Source of the DNA: Planctomycetota bacterium
GTDB taxonomy: Bacteria > Planctomycetota > OFTM77
DNA: 64,000 bases
Reading direction: 5' to 3'
Assembly: GCA_029260795.1 (NCBI GenBank)
Contig: JAJDCO010000105.1
Coordinates: 62,001 to 126,000 of the forward strand
Below, one piece after another: positions 17,074 through 24,720 of this stretch. The notes beneath the pieces are model-generated. The model did no database searches and was not told the origin of the DNA. It saw only the letters and a list, made by a program, of their open reading frames with translations. How positions within the stretch are numbered: position 1 is the stretch's first letter; each line of letters begins with the position of its first letter. The position numbers and the translations under genes are program-made.

Positions 17074-17553
17074 ATGGATCTCGAGGCGAAGAAGAACGCA
17101 CTGCGCATGATTTCGTACGGCGCTTACATCGCCACCGCGCGCGGCGGCGACGACACGGCTGCGGCCACGGTCACCTGGGTCACCCAGATGTCCTTCGAGC
17201 CGCCGCTGGTCGCGGTCGGCGTGAAGCTGGACAGCCAGCTCTACCGGGCGATCCTGCGTGGAAACACCTTCGCCTTGAACATGTTGGCGAATGATCAATC
17301 CGAGATCGCAGCGAGGTTCTTCAAGGCCGCTCAGCTCGAGGGCGAGACGCTTGGCGGCTACGCCGTCGAGTTCGGCGTCACCGGCGCACCCCTGCTGGTC
17401 GACGTGCCCGCCTATCTCGAGTGCAAGGTGACCGACGTCGTGGAGCGAGGCGACCACGTGCTGTTCCTGGGTGAGGTCGTCGACGCCGCCCATCGGCGCG
17501 AAGCCACGCCTTTGGATCTCTATCGCGACACGAAGTGGAACTACGGCGGCTGA
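17074..17553 (+). CDS. Flavin-reductase-like domain protein
   Basis: A 159-aa split-barrel flavin-binding protein. The FMN-binding signature is at 'YGAYIATARGGDDTAAATVTWVTQMSFEPPLVAVGV' (the 'TA.TV.W..Q.S..PP' pattern of flavin reductase/HpaC-like proteins), then 'NTFALNMLANDQSEIAARFF' and 'HVLFLGEV'. Such proteins bind FMN or FAD and reduce flavin, or serve as FMN-binding partners. GAGGAGAG precedes ATG 17074. It sits 59 bases after the amidohydrolase and 74 bases ahead of the di-glycine cassette, so co-transcription is possible but unproven. Confidence 0.87.
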   Translation: MDLEAKKNALRMISYGAYIATARGGDDTAAATVTWVTQMSFEPPLVAVGVKLDSQLYRAILRGNTFALNMLANDQSEIAARFFKAAQLEGETLGGYAVEFGVTGAPLLVDVPAYLECKVTDVVERGDHVLFLGEVVDAAHRREATPLDLYRDTKWNYGG

Positions 17554-17627
17554 CTCCGCCTTTCGGACCGAGCGCCCGACCCTGGTGAGAGCCGAGAACG
17601 GGCTGAAGACTTGACGGATCGATTACG

Positions 17628-17954
17628 ATGAAGAACTACCAGAAGTTCATGACCGACCAGGCGCGGGCGTTCTACGAGGCGCAGGCCGGCAAGTTCGAGA
17701 AGGACAAGAAAGCCCCGGGAGGTGCCTCGGACAAGCCCGACTTCGTCAAATGGCTAGACCAGACCGGCAGCCTCGTCGCCCATGCGCAGCAGGTCTCGGC
17801 CGACTGGGACAAGCGCACCATCCTGAGCGTGGCCGGTCAGACGCGCCACAAGTCGCAGTTCGGCGGGGCTCAGGAGAAGGCGGTCGAGGGCTTTTTTCAG
17901 GACCTGATGCACGAAGTGAAGCGCCTCCACAAGAAGCAAACGGCGGCCGGGTGA
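17628..17954 (+). CDS. Small Lys-rich protein, first gene of di-glycine cassette
   Basis: A 108-aa soluble protein with no signal peptide, mostly predicted helical and Lys/Gln/Ala-rich ('MTDQARAFYEAQAGKFEKDKK', 'EKAVEGFFQDLMHEVKRLHKK'). There is no cysteine. I do not recognise a family. The gene is 30 bases upstream of the small protein ending in Gly-Gly and is transcribed in the same direction, so the three genes from 17628 to 18968 look like one operon. The ribosome site ahead of ATG 17628 is weak. Confidence 0.65.
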   Translation: MKNYQKFMTDQARAFYEAQAGKFEKDKKAPGGASDKPDFVKWLDQTGSLVAHAQQVSADWDKRTILSVAGQTRHKSQFGGAQEKAVEGFFQDLMHEVKRLHKKQTAAG

Positions 17955-17984
17955 GCCCGGATCCCCCAGAAGGAGATCGAGACG

Positions 17985-18212
17985 ATGCCCCGAGTGAGAA
18001 AGATGTCGACCGCCGGTGACCACGTCGTCGCCGAATGGAGCTTTGGGTCGAAGACCCAGTTCGAGAAGGCGCGGAAGGAGTTCCAGGACGAGCTCCAGAA
18101 GGGCTGCACCGCGTTCCAAGTCTCGCCGAGCGGCGACACGGCGCCCGTCACCACCCTCGACCCCCAGGTCGATGCCGACGTGCTCCTCGTGCCGCCGGTC
18201 GTCGGAGGCTGA
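17985..18212 (+). CDS. 75-aa protein with MoaD/ubiquitin-like C-terminal di-glycine
   Basis: A 75-aa protein ending exactly in Gly74-Gly75 before the TGA. Its last twelve residues, ADVLLVPPVVGG, match the C-terminal strand and tail of MoaD, ThiS and ubiquitin-like sulfur carriers ('DEVALLPPVSGG' type). Before it lie a strand (HVVAEWSF), a helix (FEKARKEFQDELQKG, residues 26-40) and a further strand (CTAFQVSP), a plausible compact beta-grasp layout. MoaD and ThiS act by C-terminal thiocarboxylation or conjugation after activation by an E1-like enzyme. No MoeB/ThiF/E1, MoaE, E2 or JAB protease gene is in the window, so the function is inferred only from the tail. AAGGAG precedes ATG 17985; Met7 (18003) is an alternative start. 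Confidence 0.72.
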   Translation: MPRVRKMSTAGDHVVAEWSFGSKTQFEKARKEFQDELQKGCTAFQVSPSGDTAPVTTLDPQVDADVLLVPPVVGG

Positions 18213-18221
18213 TCCGCCGAT

Positions 18222-18968
18222 ATGGCCTTCGTCAAGGTAGGGTTCGCGCAGTACCACCTGAGCTGTGCGCTCGATCCCATCCCCGAGGGCCCGCAGCGCG
18301 GTGAGTACTCCCTGACCCTCCGCGCGTTTCCGGAGTACCGCCGCTACCGTTTCAAGGTCTGCGAGGAGCGCGATCACAGCTACCGCGAGTTCGATCGCGA
18401 GGCGGACTTCCCCGACTATGAGGTGACCCATCAGGTCTCGCGCGACGACGTCTTTCGTCGTAAGGCTTACCTCGTCCAGCTCACCCAAACGCTCAGCCGC
18501 CGCTTCTGCGACGCCTTCGTCCACGATACGCTGAACCGGCAGGGCGGCAGTAACCCGTTGGACAGCATTCAGTACGGGAATGCGGCCGTCGCCGCCTTCA
18601 ACGTGCTCATGCAGAAGGGCGAGGTCGAGACCAGGCAGCCGCTCGACGAGACCTCGGTCATCACCGACAACCTCAGCGTCCCTGAAGCCAAGGCTCGCCG
18701 CCTTCTTCGCGAGATCATTCCCGAGGCGGAGTACCGCCGCTACGAGCGCGACCTCTGCGTCGATCTCACTAAGGGAAAGCGCCGGTATCGCATCCACCGG
18801 AACTTCATGGTCGAGATCTACGAAGGTGATCTCAAGGTCTACAACGCATGCCTGCAGTTTCGGCGCTGGGGCTGTCCGCCGACCGACGCGGTCGTGATGC
18901 GCTACCTCCATATCCTTCACCGGGAGGAGGAGTTCCTCGCCAAGGCCAATCTCTATCGCATCGATTGA
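18222..18968 (+). CDS. Unknown protein, third gene of di-glycine cassette
   Basis: A 248-aa soluble alpha/beta protein without signal peptide or membrane segment. It is rich in Arg/Tyr ('PEYRRYRFKVCEERDHSYREFDRE', split here only as a description of composition). The C-terminal segment 'GKRRYRIHRNFMVEIYEGD' and 'PPTDAVVMRYLHILHREEEF' looks like a small beta-hairpin plus helix domain. Two cysteines (in KVCEE and DLCVDL) could be functional but no known active-site motif is recognised. It starts 9 bases after the stop of the Gly-Gly protein, and the GGAGG encoding that protein's tail doubles as its ribosome site. The tight coupling suggests it acts on, binds or is modified by that small protein; this is inference. 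Confidence 0.72.
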   Translation: MAFVKVGFAQYHLSCALDPIPEGPQRGEYSLTLRAFPEYRRYRFKVCEERDHSYREFDREADFPDYEVTHQVSRDDVFRRKAYLVQLTQTLSRRFCDAFVHDTLNRQGGSNPLDSIQYGNAAVAAFNVLMQKGEVETRQPLDETSVITDNLSVPEAKARRLLREIIPEAEYRRYERDLCVDLTKGKRRYRIHRNFMVEIYEGDLKVYNACLQFRRWGCPPTDAVVMRYLHILHREEEFLAKANLYRID

Positions 18969-19166
18969 TCGGTCGCGGCCTCGTTGCCGCTCAGCTGCCT
19001 GAGCTCCGATCGGTCGCCTTCGTGGGAGAGAAGGACGACGCGCTGGAAAAAGAAAAAGAATTCACTGCCAGGAAACGGGTTCCGCGTCGTCTCTACTGCA
19101 CTGTCACTGGCGCCAGCTCGATCGAGCGGAGACCAGTTCAGAGAGATCCCGAGGAGAGAACTGACC

Positions 19167-19424
19167 ATGTATCGATGCAGCCAATGCGCCTCGCTGAAGA
19201 AGGCGCCCGCTCACCTCGATCTCAACCCGAGCTCTCCCTGGTTCAAATGTCCGTGTGGGGGCACCCTGTTCTCGGACGAGCTCACCGGTCAGATCCGGGG
19301 CCAAGAATCGAGCGCTGAGCGCACCCGGGCCGGTGGCTTCGCTCATGAGAAGCTCCTCGGAACGTTGATCGTCGTCGGAGGCGTCGCCCTCGTGGCCGCC
19401 GCCGCGATCCTCTTCGCCTCCTAG
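19167..19424 (+). CDS. Small zinc-ribbon membrane protein
   Basis: An 85-aa protein. The N-terminus has CSQC (Cys4, Cys7) and, about 20 residues later, CPC, which together look like a four-Cys zinc ribbon reduced to Cys-x2-Cys/Cys-x-Cys. A polar linker is followed by one C-terminal membrane helix (LLGTLIVVGGVALVAAAAILF, residues about 63-83), so it is probably tail-anchored with the ribbon in the cytosol. GAGGAG at 19151-19156 supports ATG 19167. It follows the di-glycine cassette after 198 bases and may or may not belong with it. Confidence 0.7.
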   Translation: MYRCSQCASLKKAPAHLDLNPSSPWFKCPCGGTLFSDELTGQIRGQESSAERTRAGGFAHEKLLGTLIVVGGVALVAAAAILFAS

Positions 19425-19437
19425 GCCCCGGAGAGGA

Positions 19438-19808
19438 CTCGGAGGGCGGACTTACCTCGGAGGGCGGACTTCAGTCCGCTGGTCGGTCGTCCTGAACCGC
19501 GTCCGACGATCAAAACAAAGAGAGTCGTTAATCTCCGCGTCGCGCGCTCCGGACACGTTCGCAGGTTGCTGACCTCGGAGGGCGGACTTCAGTCCGCTGG
19601 TCGGTCGTTCTGCACCGCGTCCGACGATCAAACAGAGAGAGTCGTTAATCTCCGCGTCGCGCGCTCCGGACACGTTCGCAGGTTGCTGACCTCGGAGGGC
19701 GGACTTCCCTCCGCTGGAGGGTCGCTCGGGATCGGGTCAGCCGAACGTGCCCGGATGAGTCGTGAATCTCCGTGTCGCGCGCTCTGGATCCACGATGGGT
19801 TCGCAGGT
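19438..19808. repeat. 118-bp tandem repeats carrying a short palindrome
   Basis: Three units begin at 19454, 19572 and 19689 (spacing 118 and 117), and a short partial unit begins near 19438. Units 1 and 2 are nearly identical, while unit 3 has diverged after about 25 bases and regains similarity at its end. Each of the first two contains GCGGACTTCAGTCCGC (19464-19479 and 19582-19597), a perfect 7-bp inverted repeat around TC, which resembles REP-type palindromes. No coding frame is supported. The array separates the zinc-ribbon gene from the FG-GAP gene. Confidence 0.85.
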
Positions 19809-19946
19809 CGACAGACCGAACGCGGAACCGTCCCTCATGAAGCCTGGCAATTGATTGGCCCGGATCACCGTTCATGATGGTTGACTGGCCTTCCGTTGCT
19901 GCCTAGTCTCCAGGCAAGCTGCACAGCTTCTTCCGGAGGCGCCGCC

Positions 19947-21644
19947 ATGTCGAGGGCTCAATCTCAAGGGACGCGCGGAACGTTGAACACGTTTCGGGGA
20001 GTTTGCCTGGTTGGCCGTTGGGATCGATCGATCAGAAGCGTTCCCGAGGCTGAGCGTCGTTTCCAGACGCCCATCGCATGGATGTTGACGGTCTTGGTCA
20101 GCTGCATGGTCGTCGGGCCGCTCAAGGCTCAATGTGGCTTCGAGGAGACCCGACTCGAGTCGACGAGGAGGGTCTCCAACGCCTACTTCGGTCAGTCGAT
20201 CGCCGCGGATCGTGACGTGGTCGTCGTTGGGCAGCCTTTTGGCATGCAGTTTCGCGGGAAGACCGGCCTCGCCCATGTCTATCGGCGAGTCGCTGGAGAG
20301 TGGACCCTCGAGACGACGCTCGCTCCGCCATCGCTGCAGGAGTTCGACGCCTTCGGTCATGAAGTGGCCATTCACGGAAAGACGATCGCGGTCTCGGCCA
20401 TCCAAGACAAGGAAGCTGTTGAAAACGCGGGTGCCGTCTACCTGTTCCGCTTCGACGGTGAGGAATGGATCGAGGAGCAGAAGCTCCTTCCCTTCGAAGG
20501 GGTGCCTGGGCTCGAGTTTGGCGATGCACTTGCCCTCGGGCGGGACCTGCTCCTCGTGAGCGCCCCGTGGGATAGGCGCAAAGGGGGCGGGGTAGTCTAT
20601 GCCTACCATTTCGACGGGGTGCGTTGGTCCCGAGAGGCGGACATCTTCTCACCCAACCCAGGAGGATACGGTCATTTCGGCTCATCGGTCGCGTTGTCGG
20701 GTAACGTCGCCGCGATCGGGGAGCCCAATGCCTGGGACGGATGGACGAGGCACGGGATCGTTTCCATCTTTCGGAGGGTTCCTGGGAAAGGATGGACCCT
20801 CGAACAGATGCTTCCATCACGGGATGGTCATCGTGGATCGTCACATGGCGCATCGTTGGCGCTTGACGAGTCGTGGCTCCTCGTCGGCGACCCAACCGAC
20901 ATCCCGCAAGGCTCCACCTATGGCGGAGCTGTCGACGTGTTCCACTTCGACGGGAGCCAATGGATCTTTCGTCAGAAGCTCCGAGCGCCCGATCCGAGAG
21001 AAGGTAGGCATTTTGGTCAGGCAGTCGCTCTGTCGGGCAATCGCGCGCTCATTGGACAGACGAACGCCCCGTCGGATCTCGGCGGGATGGCATACGTGTT
21101 TCGCAACCATGGCGGCACGTTCCTAGCGGAGCGAAGATTCTCCAGCCAGAAGGAGGATGACTTGATGGGAGCTGCAGTTGCCATCTCAGGGGATTCATAC
21201 TGGGCTGGGGCGCCAGAGATCGACGAAGGCATCCACCGAAGCTTCGGAGTCGCCTACGTCTTTGAGCGAGATCCGATTCTACTCGAGCTCGTCGGCTTGC
21301 CGGCGGCTGGGCAACCCGTCCAGTTCCAGGTGTCGAGTGCGACGGGTCGAGAAGAGCATCGGGCCGTCGTGCTGCTCTCGTGCAGTGACGGCGCCGCCGG
21401 TATCGACCTCCCGGGCGATCAGCGCTTTGTCCCACTGACTTTCGATGCCTGCACTAGCCTGTCACTGACCTTTGGACCCCTCCTGCAAGGGACGATCGAT
21501 GTCTCGGGGACGGCGACCACGCCCCGGCTGCCCTTCCCGAACATTGCGGCAGGCATTCGATTCTGGGCTTCCGGCGTCACCGTCGATGTCGCGACGGGCA
21601 AGGTCTCTTCGGTGCTCTGTCGAATCACTTTCGAGAGTCAATGA
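19947..21644 (+). CDS. FG-GAP/integrin-like repeat protein, exported
   Basis: A 565-aa protein. An unusually long polar N-terminus of about 45 residues precedes a hydrophobic export segment (IAWMLTVLVSCMVVGPLKAQC). The mature part contains seven or so FG-GAP-like blades of the form 'FG.SVA..G....IG.P...... G.VY.F....W...' (for example FGQSIAADRDVVVVGQPF, FGHEVAIHGKTIAVSA, FGSSVALSGNVAAIGEP, FGQAVALSGNRALIGQT). These make an alpha-integrin-type propeller. The last about 110 residues form a separate beta domain with two Cys. GGAGG lies upstream of ATG 19947; an internal ATG near 20085 would give a conventional signal peptide and may be the true start. Confidence 0.8.
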   Translation: MSRAQSQGTRGTLNTFRGVCLVGRWDRSIRSVPEAERRFQTPIAWMLTVLVSCMVVGPLKAQCGFEETRLESTRRVSNAYFGQSIAADRDVVVVGQPFGMQFRGKTGLAHVYRRVAGEWTLETTLAPPSLQEFDAFGHEVAIHGKTIAVSAIQDKEAVENAGAVYLFRFDGEEWIEEQKLLPFEGVPGLEFGDALALGRDLLLVSAPWDRRKGGGVVYAYHFDGVRWSREADIFSPNPGGYGHFGSSVALSGNVAAIGEPNAWDGWTRHGIVSIFRRVPGKGWTLEQMLPSRDGHRGSSHGASLALDESWLLVGDPTDIPQGSTYGGAVDVFHFDGSQWIFRQKLRAPDPREGRHFGQAVALSGNRALIGQTNAPSDLGGMAYVFRNHGGTFLAERRFSSQKEDDLMGAAVAISGDSYWAGAPEIDEGIHRSFGVAYVFERDPILLELVGLPAAGQPVQFQVSSATGREEHRAVVLLSCSDGAAGIDLPGDQRFVPLTFDACTSLSLTFGPLLQGTIDVSGTATTPRLPFPNIAAGIRFWASGVTVDVATGKVSSVLCRITFESQ

Positions 21645-21665
21645 CCGACGTTGCTGGGAGCTTCA

Positions 21666-23054
21666 TCAGTTGCCATCAACCAGCTTCCGCGCCGCCGCCT
21701 GAGCTTCTTCGAGCGTCGTCACCTCGCCGTCGAGCTGCTTCTCGAAGATGGCCTGCAGGGTTTCTCCCATCTCGCGACCCGGCGCCACGCCGAGCTCGAT
21801 CAGATGGCGTCCGAGCAGGAGCGGCTCGGGCTTGGCATCGGCGACTTGCAGCTCTTGCATGCGGTCGAGGAACCAGTCGGCGGCTTCGCCGGTGCGATGT
21901 CCGCCGCGGCCCTTGTCGTCGGCTCGTGCGACACGCGTCAGCAGCTCGACATCGCACTTGAGCGCCAAGCGCCGAAACGCACCGTCCCCGACCGTCTCCT
22001 TCCCGTAGAAGAACTGACCCGGCTTCAGGTGGTTGCCCACGAGGCCGAGAACCTCCCGTCGCACGTCGAAGCCGCCGAAGGTGTGGACGTTCATGCCGTC
22101 GAGGACGCGCTCGGTTGGAGGCAGTCCAACGGGCTCGTGATTCGGGGAGCGGATCCGCCCGTCGATGAGCTCGGTACAGGCCGGCTTGCCGAGATCGTGG
22201 CAGAGGCAGGCCAGCATCACCGTGAGCTGCTCGGGGTGCGAGAGGCCTTCGAGGTCACGGGCCGCTTCGTCCACGACCATACAGGTGTGGATCCAGACGT
22301 CACCCTCGGGATGGAACTCGGCATCTTGCTCGCACCCGACCAGCGCTTCGATCTCGGGGAAGAGCCTCTCGAAGATCCGTAGCTCGCGGCCAGCGCGCAG
22401 ACCGATCGACGGCTCGGGCGCCTGGAGCAAGAGCTTCTCGAACTCCCAGAAGACGCGCTCGGGAGGCAGGTCGCTCAGGTCGGTCACGCCGCAAAGTGCG
22501 ACCGTGCGCGTGTCGATGTGCAGCGCGAAGCGGGCCGCGAACTGCATCGCGCGCAGGACGCGCAGGCTGTCTTCCCCGAAGGTGTCCTCGTCCACCACAC
22601 GTAGCCGGCCGGCCTCGAGGTCCGTTCGACCGCCCGCCGGGTCGATGAGCTCACCCGTCAGCGGATCGAGCATCATCGCGTTGATCGTGAAGTCGCGTCG
22701 TCGGACCGAGGCCTCGAACGGGAGATGGGGATCGCCCTCGACCTCGAAGCCCTTGTGTCCGGGGCCGATCTTGGAGTCCCGACGCGGCAGGGCGACGTCG
22801 ATCTCGGTCTCGCCGAGCTGGAGCTTCGAGACCGTGAAGGCCTCGCCGACATTGTTGACCTTACCCAGGCTCCTCAAGAGTGCTTGCAGGCGCTCCGGCT
22901 CGAGCCCGTACGTTTCGACATCGAGGTCCTTCGAGAGGCGGCCGAGAAGATGATCCCTCGGGAATCCACCGACCAAGAACGCGCGTCCGCCCGCCTCGCG
23001 AATCGCCTCGGCTAGCCGGCGAGCGGGTTCGGGAATGGAGAGCGGAGCCGTCAT
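21666..23054 (-). CDS. cca: CCA tRNA nucleotidyltransferase / poly(A) polymerase family with HD domain
   Basis: A 462-aa class II nucleotidyltransferase. The head domain has 'FLVGGFPRDHLLGRLSKDLDVE' (Gly-Gly and the metal-binding Asp-x-Asp) and 'ASVRRRDFTINAMMLDPLTG', then 'EDTFGEDSLRVLRAMQFAARF'. A C-terminal HD phosphohydrolase domain follows with 'CLCHDLGKP' and 'NHEPVG', as in bacterial CCA-adding enzymes of the E. coli-like multifunctional type. It adds or repairs the 3'-CCA of tRNAs. Discrimination from poly(A) polymerase is by similarity only. It is convergent with the FG-GAP gene (21-base gap), and the BMC gene lies upstream on the same strand. Confidence 0.88.
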   Translation of the reverse strand: MTAPLSIPEPARRLAEAIREAGGRAFLVGGFPRDHLLGRLSKDLDVETYGLEPERLQALLRSLGKVNNVGEAFTVSKLQLGETEIDVALPRRDSKIGPGHKGFEVEGDPHLPFEASVRRRDFTINAMMLDPLTGELIDPAGGRTDLEAGRLRVVDEDTFGEDSLRVLRAMQFAARFALHIDTRTVALCGVTDLSDLPPERVFWEFEKLLLQAPEPSIGLRAGRELRIFERLFPEIEALVGCEQDAEFHPEGDVWIHTCMVVDEAARDLEGLSHPEQLTVMLACLCHDLGKPACTELIDGRIRSPNHEPVGLPPTERVLDGMNVHTFGGFDVRREVLGLVGNHLKPGQFFYGKETVGDGAFRRLALKCDVELLTRVARADDKGRGGHRTGEAADWFLDRMQELQVADAKPEPLLLGRHLIELGVAPGREMGETLQAIFEKQLDGEVTTLEEAQAAARKLVDGN

Positions 23055-23144
23055 GGCGTCCCGGCACCATGAAGATCGAGTTCGATGCCGAGGGTGGGAT
23101 TCTGCATCACTCCTCCCCTGCTGGCGAAGGGCTCACCGAGCGAC

Positions 23145-23768
23145 CTACTTCTCTTGGGGACGGCCGTCGATCGCCTCGAGACAGGCATGCACCGCGCGAA
23201 CCGCTTCGTGGATCTCGGCCTCGGGGCCGCCGAGGTAAAGACGTCCGAAGGCACCGAAGCCGCGCGCCTCGAGCAAGTGGATCCCGGCCGCTTTCTCGGC
23301 CTCGTTCGCGGCCAGCAGCGCATAGCCCGCCGGGTGTGTCTCCAGAATGAAGAGCGACTCGCCCTTGAGCAACATCTGCCCGTGCCGCATGCGATTGATC
23401 AACATCGCCTGATACTGATCGACGCCGGTGATCACCTCCGAGGACTCGATGCGCGGCTTCATCCGATCGGTGATCTTCAGCTCGAGGCGCTCGAGGATCA
23501 CGCGGCCGGCGTCGTGGACCGCACCGTGATCGTGCGAGTGGAGCTCGAGCACTCCGAACGCACGCTCGACGACTTGCATGCCCGGCCGCACGTCGGTGTG
23601 CTTCAGCGCGACGTCGGTCAGCCGATTGATCGCAATGCCCGGTGCAATCTCGATGTAGAGCGACGCCTGCCCTTCGACCGGGAGATAGCCCTGCGAGATC
23701 GTCGCGATGAAGGACGCGAGCTGCGGCTGCAGCACGTCGATGTGGGTGAAGGTGCGAAGATCGATCAT
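23145..23768 (-). CDS. Tandem BMC-domain (microcompartment shell-like) protein
   Basis: A 207-aa soluble protein that reads as two bacterial-microcompartment folds. The first (about residues 35-95) has 'ASLYIEIAPGIAINRLTDVALK' and 'ERAFGVLELHSHDHGAVHDAG'. The second (about 135-200) has 'SLFILETHPAGYALLAANEAEKAAGI' and 'FGAFGRLYLGGPEAEIHEAVRAV', closely paralleling the 'LGMIETRG..ALIEAADAM.KAA' and 'G....+V.GD...V..A..AG' halves of shell hexamer proteins. A tandem arrangement suggests a BMC-T pseudohexamer tile. No encapsulated enzyme, BMC-H or BMC-P vertex gene is present nearby. Neighbours are cca and a divergent Nudix gene, so it is an isolated shell paralogue. The assignment is from pattern recognition. 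Confidence 0.68.
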   Translation of the reverse strand: MIDLRTFTHIDVLQPQLASFIATISQGYLPVEGQASLYIEIAPGIAINRLTDVALKHTDVRPGMQVVERAFGVLELHSHDHGAVHDAGRVILERLELKITDRMKPRIESSEVITGVDQYQAMLINRMRHGQMLLKGESLFILETHPAGYALLAANEAEKAAGIHLLEARGFGAFGRLYLGGPEAEIHEAVRAVHACLEAIDGRPQEK

Positions 23769-23953
23769 TGAGAGCTTCCTGGTTCGGGGCTAGTCTCAGC
23801 CCGCATCAACCGACTCCCGGGAGGTCGCTCCCGAGGTGGTCGCCCATGGGCGACGGCGAGATCCCTGAGCCCTCCGCGCCTCGGCGACACCGGCGAGCAC
23901 GACGGAGGGCTGGGCATTCTAAAGAGCAAGCCATCGGAACGAAAGGACTCCGC

Positions 23954-24526
23954 TTGAAGCCCTATGAGCCTTCCGGCCCACTGCAGCCTTGGCCTCGTCG
24001 CTCGAGCGAGCCACTGGGTGACTATCACATCTTCTCGGTTCGACGCGACGTGGCGAGCTCACCGCGAACGGGAAGAGATCATTCGTTCTTCGTGATCGAC
24101 GCCGGACAGTGGATCAACATCGTACCCGTCACCGACGACGGCCAGATCGTGCTCATCGAGCAGTATCGTCACGGTGTTCAAGAGTTCACGCTCGAGATCC
24201 CGGGCGGACTCGCCGAGATCCATGAGCACGACCTCGCCGAGGCAGCCGGTCGGGAGCTGCTCGAGGAGACCGGCTACCAGGCGCGCGAGATCGTCTCGCT
24301 CGGCGCCTGCCACCCCAACCCGGCGATGCAGAGCAATCTCTGCCACTTCTATCTGGGACGCGATTGTCGACAGGTGGCCGAGCTCGAGCTCGATGCCGGC
24401 GAAGACATCCACGTCGTGCTGCACCCGATCGAGCACGTCCCCGAGCTCGTTGCCTCGGGCCGCATCACGCACTCTCTGGTTTTGGCTGCGCTGTACCGCT
24501 TCATGCTGAGTGCGCATTCGGCTTGA
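23954..24526 (+). CDS. Nudix hydrolase (ADP-ribose pyrophosphatase-like)
   Basis: A 190-aa hydrolase of nucleoside diphosphates linked to X. The Nudix box is at GGLAEIHEHDLAEAAGRE followed by LLEETGY. Its spacing between the first Glu and Arg-Glu is one residue longer than the usual x7. Upstream 'VTDDGQIVLIEQYRHG..EFTLEIPGG' and downstream 'LGACHPNPAMQSNLCHFYLG' fit the ADP-ribose pyrophosphatase branch. The start is uncertain. TTG 23954 is preceded by AAAGGA and begins right before the conserved part; ATG 23846 would add a 36-residue Arg-rich stretch that looks non-coding. Confidence 0.85.
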   Translation: MKPYEPSGPLQPWPRRSSEPLGDYHIFSVRRDVASSPRTGRDHSFFVIDAGQWINIVPVTDDGQIVLIEQYRHGVQEFTLEIPGGLAEIHEHDLAEAAGRELLEETGYQAREIVSLGACHPNPAMQSNLCHFYLGRDCRQVAELELDAGEDIHVVLHPIEHVPELVASGRITHSLVLAALYRFMLSAHSA

Positions 24527-24720
24527 GCCGAACGTTGCAAAACGACTTGTTTTCGGACCGTCCCCTCGGAGCGGAGTCCAGCCGCCCATCGTCCCGCTCG
24601 AGAAACCTCCAGAATCGTGACCCCTGCCGCGCCTCGTTCCCGGATCTCCGGTTCGAGGGGGCTCGCTCGGCTCTGAGTGCCGAGAGGTCGGGGAACAGTC
24701 CAAACCTGGAGATCACACGA

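Noticed and set aside
17628..19424. Complete bacterial ubiquitin-like conjugation (Bil-type) system
   Set aside because: Only the putative modifier is seen; no E1/ThiF, E2 or JAB/MPN protease motif could be found in the flanking genes.
19438..19808. CRISPR array
   Set aside because: Units are 117-118 bp tandem duplications without unique spacers of constant length, and there are no cas genes.
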